DNA from: Pseudomonadota bacterium
GTDB lineage: Bacteria > Pseudomonadota > Alphaproteobacteria > Acetobacterales > Acetobacteraceae
DNA: 13,478 nucleotides
Direction of reading: 5' to 3'
NCBI GenBank assembly: GCA_021808985.1
Contig: JAKBAQ010000049.1
Span: forward strand, 1 to 13,478
The notes beneath the pieces were generated by a model. That model searched no databases and had not been told where the DNA came from. It saw nothing but the letters and a program-made list of their open reading frames with translations. Shown here piece after piece: positions 1 to 6,472 of this stretch. Position numbers and translations under genes: made by a program. Positions within the stretch are counted from its first letter, which is position 1. Every line of letters starts with the position of its first letter.

Positions 1-3
1 TTC

Positions 4-43
4 ATTGGCTTGGGTCGAATCTGCCGATTCGATCCAAACCAAT
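4..43. terminator. Stem-loop downstream of the cupin gene, possible terminator
   Basis: An 18-bp inverted repeat (arms 4-21 and 26-43) closes a TGCC loop. It has one C/A mismatch (9/38) and one G/T pair (14/33). It starts 7 bases past the stop of the minus-strand cupin gene, where an intrinsic terminator of the 2351-to-50 gene run would sit. The window ends before a T-run on the minus strand could be seen, so it may instead be a plain palindromic spacer or an operator of a gene to the left. Confidence 0.4.
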
Positions 44-49
44 ATTGAT

Positions 50-373
50 CTAGCCGTTGCCGAAGGCGAGTGCCTCGGGGCGTTTGACCTCGATTTCCAC
101 GAAGGCCATCGGCGTGCTGGAGGCGTTCATCACGTCATGCGCGATGCCGGCGGCGCGGCTGTAGGATTCGCCGGTTTTGCGCGCATGCTCGGTGACGGTT
201 TGGCCGTCATCGACGCGCATGGTGGAGTCGGTGAGCATGATGATGAAATAGGGCAGGCCGTGGCTATGCCAGCCGGTTACGGCGCCGGGGGCGAAATCCC
301 AGCGGGTGATGCGGATATCGGCGTCATCGCGCTGAATGGTGGGGATCGCGGGGGTGGTACAGGCGAAGGCCAT
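50..373 (-). CDS. Small single-domain cupin protein
   Basis: A 107-residue protein with a single beta-barrel cupin fold. Cupin motif 1 is seen as PGAVTGWHSHG (residues 29-39), giving metal ligands H36 and H38. The glutamate expected a few residues later is not obvious (the sequence runs LPYFII). Motif 2 is GIAHDVMN (76-83) with H79. Proteins of this size bind one metal or a small ligand and act as small oxygenases/isomerases or sensors; the substrate cannot be read from sequence. There is no signal peptide, so it is cytoplasmic. The start is supported by GAGGAAA five bases upstream of the ATG. It is the last gene of a minus-strand run, 18 bases after bpt, and is probably co-transcribed with it. 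Confidence 0.8.
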   Translation of the reverse strand: MAFACTTPAIPTIQRDDADIRITRWDFAPGAVTGWHSHGLPYFIIMLTDSTMRVDDGQTVTEHARKTGESYSRAAGIAHDVMNASSTPMAFVEIEVKRPEALAFGNG

Positions 374-391
374 GCTGGTTTCCTCGGTTTA

Positions 392-1159
392 TTATTCGGC
401 GGGCGCCAGCGCGGCTTGCCTGGGGTGATGCACCCGCGGCTCGGCCAGCGGCACCCATTGCCCGTGCCTCAGCACCTCGCTGGGGCGGAATTTGGCCTTG
501 TAGGCCATTTTGCGGCTCTCACTCACCCAATAGCCGAGATAGACGAAGGGCAGGCCCAGCGCCACGGCGCGGGCGGTGAGCCAGAGGATGGCGTAGGTGC
601 CGAGGGAGCGTTCGTCCATGCCGACCTCGAAGAAGCTGTAGACGGCGGAAAGCCCGTCGCCGAGATGGTCGGTGAGGCAGGCGCCGAGCAGGGCGCCCTC
701 GGGGGCGCGGAATTCGACGACCGAGGTTTCGATCGGGGTGTCCTCGATCATCGCGCGATAATCATAGAAGCTCATGGCCGCCATGTCGCCCTCGCCGTGG
801 CGGGCCTGCTGGTAGCGCTGGAAGAGCTGATATTGCTCGGTGGTGGCGCGGGGCGGGGTTTCCTGCACCAGCAGGCCGGCATTGAGGCGGGTGATGCGTT
901 TTTGCGTACGGTTGGGCGCGAAGTCTCGCGCGCGGATGCGGATGGGCACGCAGGCGTTGCAGTTGGGGCAGACCGGCGCATAGGCGATGTTGTGGCTGCG
1001 GCGGAAGCCGCCGCGGGAGAGACGGTCATGCAGGGTTTCAGCCGAGACGCCGGCAAGCTCGGTCACCACCTTGCGCTCGGTGCGGCCCTCCACATAGGGG
1101 CAGGGCAGCGGGGCCGTGGTGTAGAAGAAATGCGGGCGGCGGGTGGGCTTAAAGCTCAT
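392..1159 (-). CDS. bpt: Aspartate/glutamate leucyltransferase (bacterial N-end rule)
   Basis: Leucyl/arginyl-tRNA-protein transferase of the Bpt/Ate1 family. The family moves an amino acid from charged tRNA onto proteins with N-terminal Asp or Glu, marking them for ClpS/ClpAP degradation in the cytoplasm. From the chosen ATG it has 255 residues, normal for Bpt. The N-terminal half has the family pattern FFYTTAPLPCPYVEGRTERK (11-30) and the cysteine cluster CPNCNAC (C64, C67, C70). The C-terminal half has YLGYWVSESRKMAYKAKFRP, the GNAT-like core signature. An in-frame TTG at 1195 would overlap the GT87 stop, but family proteins begin close to the FFYTT motif, so ATG 1159 is preferred. It lies 19 bases after the GT87 gene and 18 before the cupin gene, in a probable operon. 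Whether it prefers Leu or Arg cannot be decided from sequence alone; Leu is the usual bacterial activity. Confidence 0.93.
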   Translation of the reverse strand: MSFKPTRRPHFFYTTAPLPCPYVEGRTERKVVTELAGVSAETLHDRLSRGGFRRSHNIAYAPVCPNCNACVPIRIRARDFAPNRTQKRITRLNAGLLVQETPPRATTEQYQLFQRYQQARHGEGDMAAMSFYDYRAMIEDTPIETSVVEFRAPEGALLGACLTDHLGDGLSAVYSFFEVGMDERSLGTYAILWLTARAVALGLPFVYLGYWVSESRKMAYKAKFRPSEVLRHGQWVPLAEPRVHHPRQAALAPAE

Positions 1160-1178
1160 TATGCCTATGTTTGGGTGT

Positions 1179-2351
1179 TCAGCTGGCCGCGTCAACCATT
1201 GTTTTGCGCGAAGCGGCGGGCGCGCCCAATGCCAGGGCGCTGATGACGGCGAAAAGCGCCGCCACGGGCAGGGAATACAGAAACCAGTGCGCGGCGGGGG
1301 AGAGCAGGAGCAGCGGCGCCAGATATACCAGGCAGCCGAGCAGGACCTGCCAGAGGGGCGTTTTATCGGTGAGGCAGAGGGCCATGGCGGCGGTGAGGGT
1401 TATGCTGTCATAAGCGTAGGCGTGCGGTACGGCGAGGAAGCTGCCGGTGAGCAGCGTGGCGGTGGCCAGCCAGTAGGGCGCGCGCCGGGCGGCGAGGGCC
1501 ACCAGCGCCACGGCCAGGAGGCCGCACAGGCTTTGCACCGCCCAGGCGGCGGCGGGCGCCACCCCCAGCGTGACGAGGTTGGCGGCGGGGGTGATGATGA
1601 TGTTCAGGTTGAGGCCGTGGCTGGCGAAATACTGGCTTTGGTAGGTGGGCAGGGTGTGCGCCCAGAGCCGCCACAGGCTGGGTGGAAAGACGAGGCAGGA
1701 AAGCGCGATGAGCCCCAGTGCCGTGAGGCTGGCGGTGAGGATGGCCCGCCACTCCCCCTGCGCGAGCAGGAAGAAGGGGATGAGCACGCCAAGCTGGGGC
1801 TTGAGCGTGAGCAGGCCGAAGGCGAGCCCGGCCAGCAGCGGGCGGCGGGGCAGCGCGGCGAAGCCGAGCAGGAGCAGGGCGCTGGTGAAATAGGCGGTCT
1901 CTCCGGTGACGCCGCTGAGCAGCGAGGCGGGGCTGGCCAGCAGGGCCAGCAGCATGAGCCAGGGCCTGTGCGGGAAAAAGGCGAACACGGCGGCGGTGAA
2001 AAGGGCGAGGCCGGCGAGTGTCCACAGCCATTGGGCGGCGGAGAAGGAGAAGAATTTGAGCCACCAGCTGGGGAGCAGGAAGGTGGGCGGGTAGAGATAG
2101 GGGTAGAAGCTGTGGAAGCCCGGATAAAGCCGCTGCTGGAAATTTTGCAGGGCCGTGGCGTCATAGATCTGGGCGATGGGGTGCGTGGCGGCGAAGCGGG
2201 GGAACGACCAGAAGGCCATGAAGTCGCTGTTGAGGGCGGGCGGGTGCAGCAGGCAGATGGCCAGGACCAGCAGATTGAGCGTGGCGCAGCCGCTGAGCAT
2301 GGCGGCGATGATGAGTGTTGCTGGCTTGGTTGTGGCGGGGCGCGGCATCAT
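1179..2351 (-). CDS. GT87-family (DUF2029) polytopic membrane glycosyltransferase
   Basis: A 390-residue, very hydrophobic protein with roughly nine to eleven predicted membrane helices. After the first helix comes a periplasmic-type loop with NSDFMAFWSF (41-50). D43 sits where GT-C enzymes such as PimE carry a catalytic Asp. YPYLYPPTFLLP (83-94) is the hallmark of the GT87/DUF2029 family. Such enzymes transfer a sugar from a polyprenyl-phosphate donor to a lipid or glycan on the outer face of the inner membrane; donor and acceptor here are unknown. Two ATGs stand together at 2351 and 2348, with no strong ribosome site, so the start is uncertain by a codon or more. It heads the minus-strand run with bpt and cupin, and is divergent from the hydrolase with only 64 bases between. 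Confidence 0.8.
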   Translation of the reverse strand: MMPRPATTKPATLIIAAMLSGCATLNLLVLAICLLHPPALNSDFMAFWSFPRFAATHPIAQIYDATALQNFQQRLYPGFHSFYPYLYPPTFLLPSWWLKFFSFSAAQWLWTLAGLALFTAAVFAFFPHRPWLMLLALLASPASLLSGVTGETAYFTSALLLLGFAALPRRPLLAGLAFGLLTLKPQLGVLIPFFLLAQGEWRAILTASLTALGLIALSCLVFPPSLWRLWAHTLPTYQSQYFASHGLNLNIIITPAANLVTLGVAPAAAWAVQSLCGLLAVALVALAARRAPYWLATATLLTGSFLAVPHAYAYDSITLTAAMALCLTDKTPLWQVLLGCLVYLAPLLLLSPAAHWFLYSLPVAALFAVISALALGAPAASRKTMVDAAS

Positions 2352-2415
2352 TTAAGCCATAGCCGAGCCGTGCCGGGTGGTCGATGCCCGCGCGGGATTT
2401 TGCAGGGAGTGCGGC

Positions 2416-3267
2416 ATGGCGCGGGCGAGTTCGGTTAACTATCTGCTGGGCACGAGCTTCCACAAGATGGCCTATGTCGAGTTCGGCAACCCGGCCGCGC
2501 CCGCCGTGGTGTGCGTGCATGGGCTCTCGCGCAACGGGCGCGATTTCGACCCGCTGGCGGAGGCGCTCTCGGACCGTTTCCATGTCATCTGCCCGGATTT
2601 GCCGGGACGCGGAAAGTCTGAATGGCTGCCCGACGCCATGGCCTACCAGCCGCCGAGCTATGTGGTGGCGCTGGCGCATCTGCTGGCGGCGCTGAACAAG
2701 CCGGTGGCGTGGGTGGGAACCTCGCTCGGGGGGATTTGCGGCATGATGATCGCCGCGGCGCGGAACACGCCGATCACCCGGCTGGTGCTCAATGATATCG
2801 GCCCGCATATTCCCGCCGCCGCGCTGCGCCGGGTGGGCGGCACGCTGGCAACACCGGCCGAGCGGTTTGCCACCATGGCGGCGCTGGAGGCGCATATGCG
2901 CGAGATTTACGCGCCCTTCGGCGCGCTGAGCGACAGGCAATGGGCGCATCTGGCGCGCCATTCCGCCAGGGTGGTGCTGGACCAGACGGGGGCCGGCGCC
3001 TTCGCCATGCATTATGACCCGAAAATAGCCGAGCCGCTGCGCAACACGGTGCCGCTGGATGTGGATATGTGGCCGCTCTGGGAGATGCTGAAGTTGCCTG
3101 TCATGGCGATCCGCGGCGCAACCAGCGACCTTTTACTGCCCAGCACCTTTGAGACCATGTGCGCGGCCGGCGCGCAGGGCCATGTGGTGGAGGATGCCGG
3201 GCACGCCCCGGCGCTGATGGATGAGCCCACGATTGCCGCGGTGCGGGAGTTTTTGCTGCGGCGCTAG
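2416..3267 (+). CDS. Alpha/beta-hydrolase fold enzyme
   Basis: A 283-residue alpha/beta hydrolase, predicted cytoplasmic serine hydrolase of unknown substrate. The oxyanion-hole motif VCVHGLSRNG is at 32-41. The strand/turn CPDLPGRGKSEW (59-70) is typical of the esterase/MhpC-like group. The nucleophile elbow is GTSLGG (101-106) with S103. A likely acid is D238 (RGATSDLLLP) and the catalytic histidine is H263 (DAGHAPAL). The residues between about 130 and 210 form the cap. An in-frame GTG at 2377 would add 13 residues, but ATG 2416 has a clear AGGGAG six to seven bases upstream and gives the normal N-terminus, so it is chosen. It is followed within 4 bases by the MITE-like element. It could be an esterase, a haloperoxidase-like enzyme or a C-C hydrolase. 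Confidence 0.88.
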   Translation: MARASSVNYLLGTSFHKMAYVEFGNPAAPAVVCVHGLSRNGRDFDPLAEALSDRFHVICPDLPGRGKSEWLPDAMAYQPPSYVVALAHLLAALNKPVAWVGTSLGGICGMMIAAARNTPITRLVLNDIGPHIPAAALRRVGGTLATPAERFATMAALEAHMREIYAPFGALSDRQWAHLARHSARVVLDQTGAGAFAMHYDPKIAEPLRNTVPLDVDMWPLWEMLKLPVMAIRGATSDLLLPSTFETMCAAGAQGHVVEDAGHAPALMDEPTIAAVREFLLRR

Positions 3268-3336
3268 TTGTTAGAGACTGTTTTAAAAGTCTTCTCTTGT
3301 AACAAATTGAAATTATTAAAAATTTTTGCGGGGTTT

Positions 3337-3362
3337 GGGGAGCTTTTTATAAAAAGCTCCCC
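3337..3362. terminator. Perfect 26-bp palindrome inside the MITE-like element
   Basis: The arm GGGGAGCTTTTTA is followed directly by its exact complement, giving a GC-rich base and an A/T-rich tip. The same 26 bases occur at 13114-13139. In RNA it would form a stable hairpin on either strand and could help end transcription from the hydrolase gene. There is no free U-run straight after it, so the terminator role is inferred. Confidence 0.45.
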
Positions 3363-3367
3363 AAGAT

Positions 3368-3397
3368 TCTGGCCCTTTTTTGCAAAAAAGGGCCAGA
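3368..3397. terminator. Perfect 30-bp palindrome inside the MITE-like element
   Basis: The arm TCTGGCCCTTTTTTG meets its exact complement around a central GC step. It is 5 bases from the 26-bp palindrome and shares its plan: GC-rich base, T-run in the ascending arm, A-run in the descending arm. A hairpin of this kind could act as a bidirectional terminator between the hydrolase and the YihY gene. The truncated copy at 13055-13154 keeps only the CTGGCCCTTT half. Confidence 0.45.
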
Positions 3398-3538
3398 CCC
3401 CAAAAAACTTTTGAGAATTATCCTTAATGTTTTTGCAGAGGCTGTTAAAACAGTCTCTTAAGGTTTGGGTGCCAAGGCTTGGTTGTTAAGCTTTCATGGC
3501 GCGATTGCGCGGCATCGGAAAATCCGTAGGCTCGGCGC

Positions 3539-4405
3539 ATGATCGGCAGGATTCTGGACCGCGAGCATATTCCGTTTCTGCGCCGTTCCTTCGTGGCGGC
3601 GGGGCGGGCGACGGCGACGCAACGGGTTTCGCTGGTGGCGGCGGGCTGCGCCTTTTATGCGACGCTGGCGCTCTTTCCCAGCATCACCATGCTCATCTCC
3701 TTCTACGGCCTGTTGTATAATCCGGCGACGGTGCAGCCGCAGCTGCAATATATGCAGACCTTCATGCCCCCGGCGGCGTTCGCGCTGATCTCGGATCGGA
3801 TCCAGAGCCTGGTGCAGGCCCCGGCGCGCGGGCTGGGGCTGGGGTTCGCGGTGAGCCTGCTGATCTCGTTCTGGTCGTCATCGACGGGGACCAAATCAAT
3901 CCTCAACGCGCTCTCGCTCGCCTATCATGAGCGGGAGGCGCGCGGGTTCATCAGGTTTCAGCTGGTGTCGCTCAGCATGACGCTGGTGGCGGTGGTCGGC
4001 GCGGCCCTGGCCATCGGGCTGCTGGTGTTCATCCCCGTGGCGCTGGCGTTTCTGGGCCTGCCGGGGGATACGAAGATCATCGTCAACCTGCTCAGCCTGG
4101 GGGCGATGGTGCTGTTCGTGCTGGTGGCGCTGGGGCTGCTGTATCGCTTTGGCCCGGCGGGGAGCAGCCGGGTTTTCTACGCGCCGGGGGCGGGTGTGGC
4201 GACCCTGCTGTGGCTGCTGGTCTCATGGGCGTTTGGCTTTTATGTCGGGCATTTCGCGGCCTACAGCGCGCTCTATGGGCCGCTTTCCACGCTGATCGGC
4301 CTGATGATGTGGTTTTATCTCTCGGCCTATGTGGTGCTCTTCGGCGCCGAGGTGAACGCGGCGATGGACCGCGAGTGGAAGCGCCAGGCCCGGAAAGCAA
4401 CGTAG
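3539..4405 (+). CDS. YihY/BrkB-family inner membrane protein
   Basis: A 288-residue polytopic protein of the YihY/virulence factor BrkB family (annotated in older genomes as ribonuclease BN, a mistaken name). About six membrane helices are visible. The first carries AAGCAFYATLALFPSITML (34-52). A later segment has SFWSSSTGTKSILNALSLAY (110-129), and the C-terminal signature is YGPLSTLIGLMMWFYLSAYV (246-265) followed by LFGAEVNAAMDRE. Length and motif order match intact family members. The molecular role is not established; transport or envelope functions have been suggested. The start is the first in-frame ATG before the motif region, with only a weak TAGG upstream. It lies 78 bases past the MITE-like element and 64 bases before the phosphotransferase gene, and is probably the first gene of a three-gene plus-strand run. 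Confidence 0.9.
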   Translation: MIGRILDREHIPFLRRSFVAAGRATATQRVSLVAAGCAFYATLALFPSITMLISFYGLLYNPATVQPQLQYMQTFMPPAAFALISDRIQSLVQAPARGLGLGFAVSLLISFWSSSTGTKSILNALSLAYHEREARGFIRFQLVSLSMTLVAVVGAALAIGLLVFIPVALAFLGLPGDTKIIVNLLSLGAMVLFVLVALGLLYRFGPAGSSRVFYAPGAGVATLLWLLVSWAFGFYVGHFAAYSALYGPLSTLIGLMMWFYLSAYVVLFGAEVNAAMDREWKRQARKAT

Positions 4406-4421
4406 CGCCGCATTGCCGCGG

Positions 4422-4460
4422 GGGGTGGAATGTGGAAACTTCGGCGCGACATTCCATCCT
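4422..4460 (+). promoter_or_regulatory. Stem-loop touching the ribosome-binding site of the phosphotransferase gene
   Basis: TGGAATGT (4426-4433) and ACATTCCA (4449-4456) are exact inverted repeats around a 15-nt loop. In RNA the stem extends outward by two G-C and two G-U pairs to 4422/4460. The next base starts GGAGGA (4461-4466), the ribosome-binding site of the following gene. No U-run follows, so it is not a normal terminator. It could shape translation or protect the mRNA 5' end; this is inference. Confidence 0.4.
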
Positions 4461-4469
4461 GGAGGAAAA

Positions 4470-5336
4470 ATGGGCGAGGCTGAGGTTGAGGCGCTGCCAT
4501 TCTGGACGGGGAAGATAAAAATCTGGCCGCTTACCGGGGGGATCACCAACCGCAACTTCGGCGTGGAGCAGGAGGATGGCCGGCGCTTCGCCGTGCGGCT
4601 GGGCAAGGATATTCCCGAGCATGGGGTGATGCGCTTCAATGAGCAGGCGGCCGCCAGGGCGGCGGCGCGGGCCGGGCTCTCGCCCGAGATTTTCTACACC
4701 GCGCCGGGGGTGATGGTGAGCCAGCTGCTGCCGGGGCGCAGCCTGAGCCCGGAGGAGATCCGCGCGCCGGAAAATCTGGGCCGCGTGGCGGGGCTGATAA
4801 AGCAGTGCCATACCGGGCTGGGGCCGTATTTGCAGGGGCCGCTGCTGGCGTTCTGGGTGTTTCACATCAACCGCTCCTACGGCGCGGCGCTGCGCGGCCA
4901 AAGCTCCAGCCTGGATGCGCGGCTGGAGCGCCTGCTGGGACTGAATGACATGCTGGAGCGCCGGATGGGGCCGGTGGAGGTGGTGTTCTCGCATAACGAC
5001 CTGCTGCCGGGGAATATTTTCGACGATGGCGCGCGGCTGTGGCTGCTGGACTGGGATTATGCCGGGTTTAATTCCTCGCTGTTCGATCTGGCGAACCTTG
5101 CCTCCAATAACGGGTTCACGCCGGCGCATGAGGCGGCGCTGCTGGAGGCTTATTTCGGCAAGCCGCCGGGTGATGCGGTGTGGGATGCCTTCAGGGTGAG
5201 CCAGTGCGCCTCGCTGCTGCGCGAGACGCTGTGGAGTGCGGTTTCGGAGGTCAGCTCCGGCCTGAACTTCGACTACCGGGCCTATACGGCGGAGAATCTG
5301 GCGCGCTTCGAGGCGGCGCTGGCGGGGCTTGGTTGA
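4470..5336 (+). CDS. Choline-kinase/APH-like phosphotransferase
   Basis: A 288-residue cytoplasmic kinase of the aminoglycoside phosphotransferase/choline kinase fold. The N-lobe has LTGGITNRNFGV (21-32), the glycine-rich turn that binds ATP phosphates, then RRFAVRLG (38-45) and E58, a likely N-lobe charged pair. The catalytic loop is FSHNDLLPGNIF (173-184) with D177 and N182. The metal-binding strand is LLDWDYAGFN (192-201) with D194. This pattern is closest to choline/ethanolamine kinases and LicA-type enzymes, so a small amino-alcohol or sugar is a likely substrate; the exact one is unknown. A TTG at 4413 could add 19 residues, but ATG 4470 has GGAGGA just upstream and is chosen. It lies 64 bases after the YihY gene and 30 before the 76-aa membrane protein, probably in one transcript. 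Confidence 0.88.
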   Translation: MGEAEVEALPFWTGKIKIWPLTGGITNRNFGVEQEDGRRFAVRLGKDIPEHGVMRFNEQAAARAAARAGLSPEIFYTAPGVMVSQLLPGRSLSPEEIRAPENLGRVAGLIKQCHTGLGPYLQGPLLAFWVFHINRSYGAALRGQSSSLDARLERLLGLNDMLERRMGPVEVVFSHNDLLPGNIFDDGARLWLLDWDYAGFNSSLFDLANLASNNGFTPAHEAALLEAYFGKPPGDAVWDAFRVSQCASLLRETLWSAVSEVSSGLNFDYRAYTAENLARFEAALAGLG

Positions 5337-5366
5337 ATTGCGGCGGGCGGGGGCTATATTGGCGTG

Positions 5367-5597
5367 ATGGCAAATTCAAACGGTCCGGTGATCGACATGA
5401 CACCGCAGGGCGATTTCGTGGAACAACCCAAACCCACGCTGGGCGTGATATTGCTGCGGCTGGTGATGCTCGGGCTGTTTTTGAGCATCGCGGGCGTGAT
5501 GTTCTGGGTGATGTTCTGGGCGGCGATTTTCGTGGTGCCGGTGGTGGTGCTGCTCGGGCTGGCCGGATACATGTTCACCAAGCTCCAGGGCCGGTGA
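5367..5597 (+). CDS. Small two-helix membrane protein, function unknown
   Basis: A 76-residue protein, not recognised as any named family. Residues 1-23 are polar (DMTPQGDFVEQPKPT), then a continuous hydrophobic stretch from about 25 to 70 can hold two membrane helices (about 25-45 and 47-70) with hardly a turn between them. It ends in the basic tail TKLQGR. The stretch contains WVMFWAA and a PVVVLLGL segment. A GTG at 5364 precedes the ATG directly; the ATG is taken as start, with no clear ribosome site. It follows the phosphotransferase by 30 bases and is likely read with it. It ends 8 bases before the stop of the convergent transglutaminase gene. Length, hydrophobic pattern and position favour a real gene. 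Confidence 0.68.
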   Translation: MANSNGPVIDMTPQGDFVEQPKPTLGVILLRLVMLGLFLSIAGVMFWVMFWAAIFVVPVVVLLGLAGYMFTKLQGR

Positions 5598-5605
5598 TCA
5601 GGGTT

Positions 5606-6472
5606 TCAGGTTAATACCGGGTCGAGGTCGACGTTCACGCGCAGCGCGTGGCGGCCGCCGCCGAGGATGATGCCGCGCAGCGGGCTGACATCGAGAAAAT
5701 TACGGCCCCAGGCGAGGGTGACATGTTCGTCATGCACCAGCAGGTTGTTGGTGGGATCGAAATCAACCCAGCCGGTTTGCGGGCCGAGCCAGGCGGAGAC
5801 CCAGGCGTGGGACTGGTCCGCCCCGCGGCGCCTGGCCTGACCCGGCGGCGGCGAGGTGCGCAGATAGCCCGAGACATAGCGCCCCGGCAGCCCCAGCGAG
5901 CGCAGGCAGGCCAGCATGAAATGCGCATAATCCTGGCAGACGCCGGCGCGGGTGATGATTATGTGCGCCGCCGTGGTGGTGTTGTTGGTGACACCTGGGG
6001 CGTAGGTCATGTCTGTCCAGATGCGCTGGTTAAGCTCCAGCAGGCCGGCCAGGATGGTGCGGCCGGGCGGAAAGCTGACGGCGGTGTAGTCCGCGATGTC
6101 GCCATTGGGTTTGGCGAGCGCGCTGGGCAGGCAGAATTCGGCGACATCCGGGTCTTTGATGCCCCAGGCGGCGATGGCCTCCCAGCGCGGGGTTTGCGCG
6201 GGTGGCGGCGGGGCGGGCTGCTCAACCTCGATGGTGGCGCTGGCGAGCACCAGGAATTGGCGGTGCGGCGCGGTGAGGGAGATGGTGGTGGCCGTGTTGC
6301 CGAAATGGTCGGTCTCATCGCGCCGTGATTCCGGCTGCGGGGAAATGCTGAGCGCCGCCTCACGGATGATCTGGCCGGGGCGCGCGCGCGGCAGCAGATG
6401 CATGAAATGCGTGCCCAGGACGACAGGCTCGGCATAATCATACGTGGTGGCGTGGTGCAGGCGGTAGATCAT
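5606..6472 (-). CDS. Transglutaminase-like cysteine peptidase/amidase of the ATP-grasp/alpha-E system
   Basis: A 288-residue protein with the bacterial transglutaminase N-terminal domain (1-~80, start MIYRLHHATTYDYAEPV) and a transglutaminase core (~140-245). The papain-like triad is visible: C179 in RAGVCQDYAHF, H222 in SHAWVSAW, D239 in WVDFDPTNN. The C-terminus holds the family strand WGRNFLDVSPLRGIILGGG (255-273). No signal peptide is seen, so it is probably cytoplasmic. Family enzymes cut or form amide bonds. In this gene neighbourhood the predicted role is to process or attach the peptide made by the ATP-grasp partner. Its ATG overlaps the stop of the fused ATP-grasp/alpha-E gene (ATGA), a sign of translational coupling. 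The true substrate is unknown. Confidence 0.9.
   Translation of the reverse strand: MIYRLHHATTYDYAEPVVLGTHFMHLLPRARPGQIIREAALSISPQPESRRDETDHFGNTATTISLTAPHRQFLVLASATIEVEQPAPPPPAQTPRWEAIAAWGIKDPDVAEFCLPSALAKPNGDIADYTAVSFPPGRTILAGLLELNQRIWTDMTYAPGVTNNTTTAAHIIITRAGVCQDYAHFMLACLRSLGLPGRYVSGYLRTSPPPGQARRRGADQSHAWVSAWLGPQTGWVDFDPTNNLLVHDEHVTLAWGRNFLDVSPLRGIILGGGRHALRVNVDLDPVLT

Larger units (their letters stand above)
3271..3460. mobile_element. MITE-like palindromic element (repeat copy 1) with TTA target duplication
   Basis: A 184-bp AT-rich element (3274-3457) in GC-rich surroundings. Its 13-bp ends, GAGACTGTTTTAA at 3274-3286 and TTAAAACAGTCTC at 3445-3457, are perfect inverted repeats. They are flanked by TTA on both sides (3271-3273 and 3458-3460), which looks like a 3-bp target duplication. 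It has no coding capacity. Inside are a perfect 26-bp palindrome (3337-3362) and a perfect 30-bp palindrome (3368-3397). Both are enclosed by GGGGT (3330-3334) pairing with ACCCC (3397-3401), so each strand can fold into a branched structure. A TNA target duplication and GAGACTG-like ends recall IS1031/IS427-type members of the IS5 family (from memory), suggesting a non-autonomous derivative moved by such a transposase. A shortened copy lies at 13055-13154. Confidence 0.75.

Noticed and set aside
5..1243. A 412-codon open frame on the plus strand
   Set aside because: It lies opposite the cupin and bpt genes, which have clear motifs. Its translation is Gly/Ala/His-rich low-complexity sequence typical of antisense frames in GC-rich DNA.
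1143..2438. A 431-codon open frame on the plus strand
   Set aside because: It is antisense to the GT87 membrane protein. The Glu/Gly/Gln-rich translation has no recognisable domain and mirrors the hydrophobic gene opposite.
3271..3460. Clustered palindromes as a possible CRISPR array or small structured RNA
   Set aside because: The two palindromes differ from each other, and there are no regular repeats or spacers. The terminal inverted repeats with TTA on both sides fit a mobile element better.
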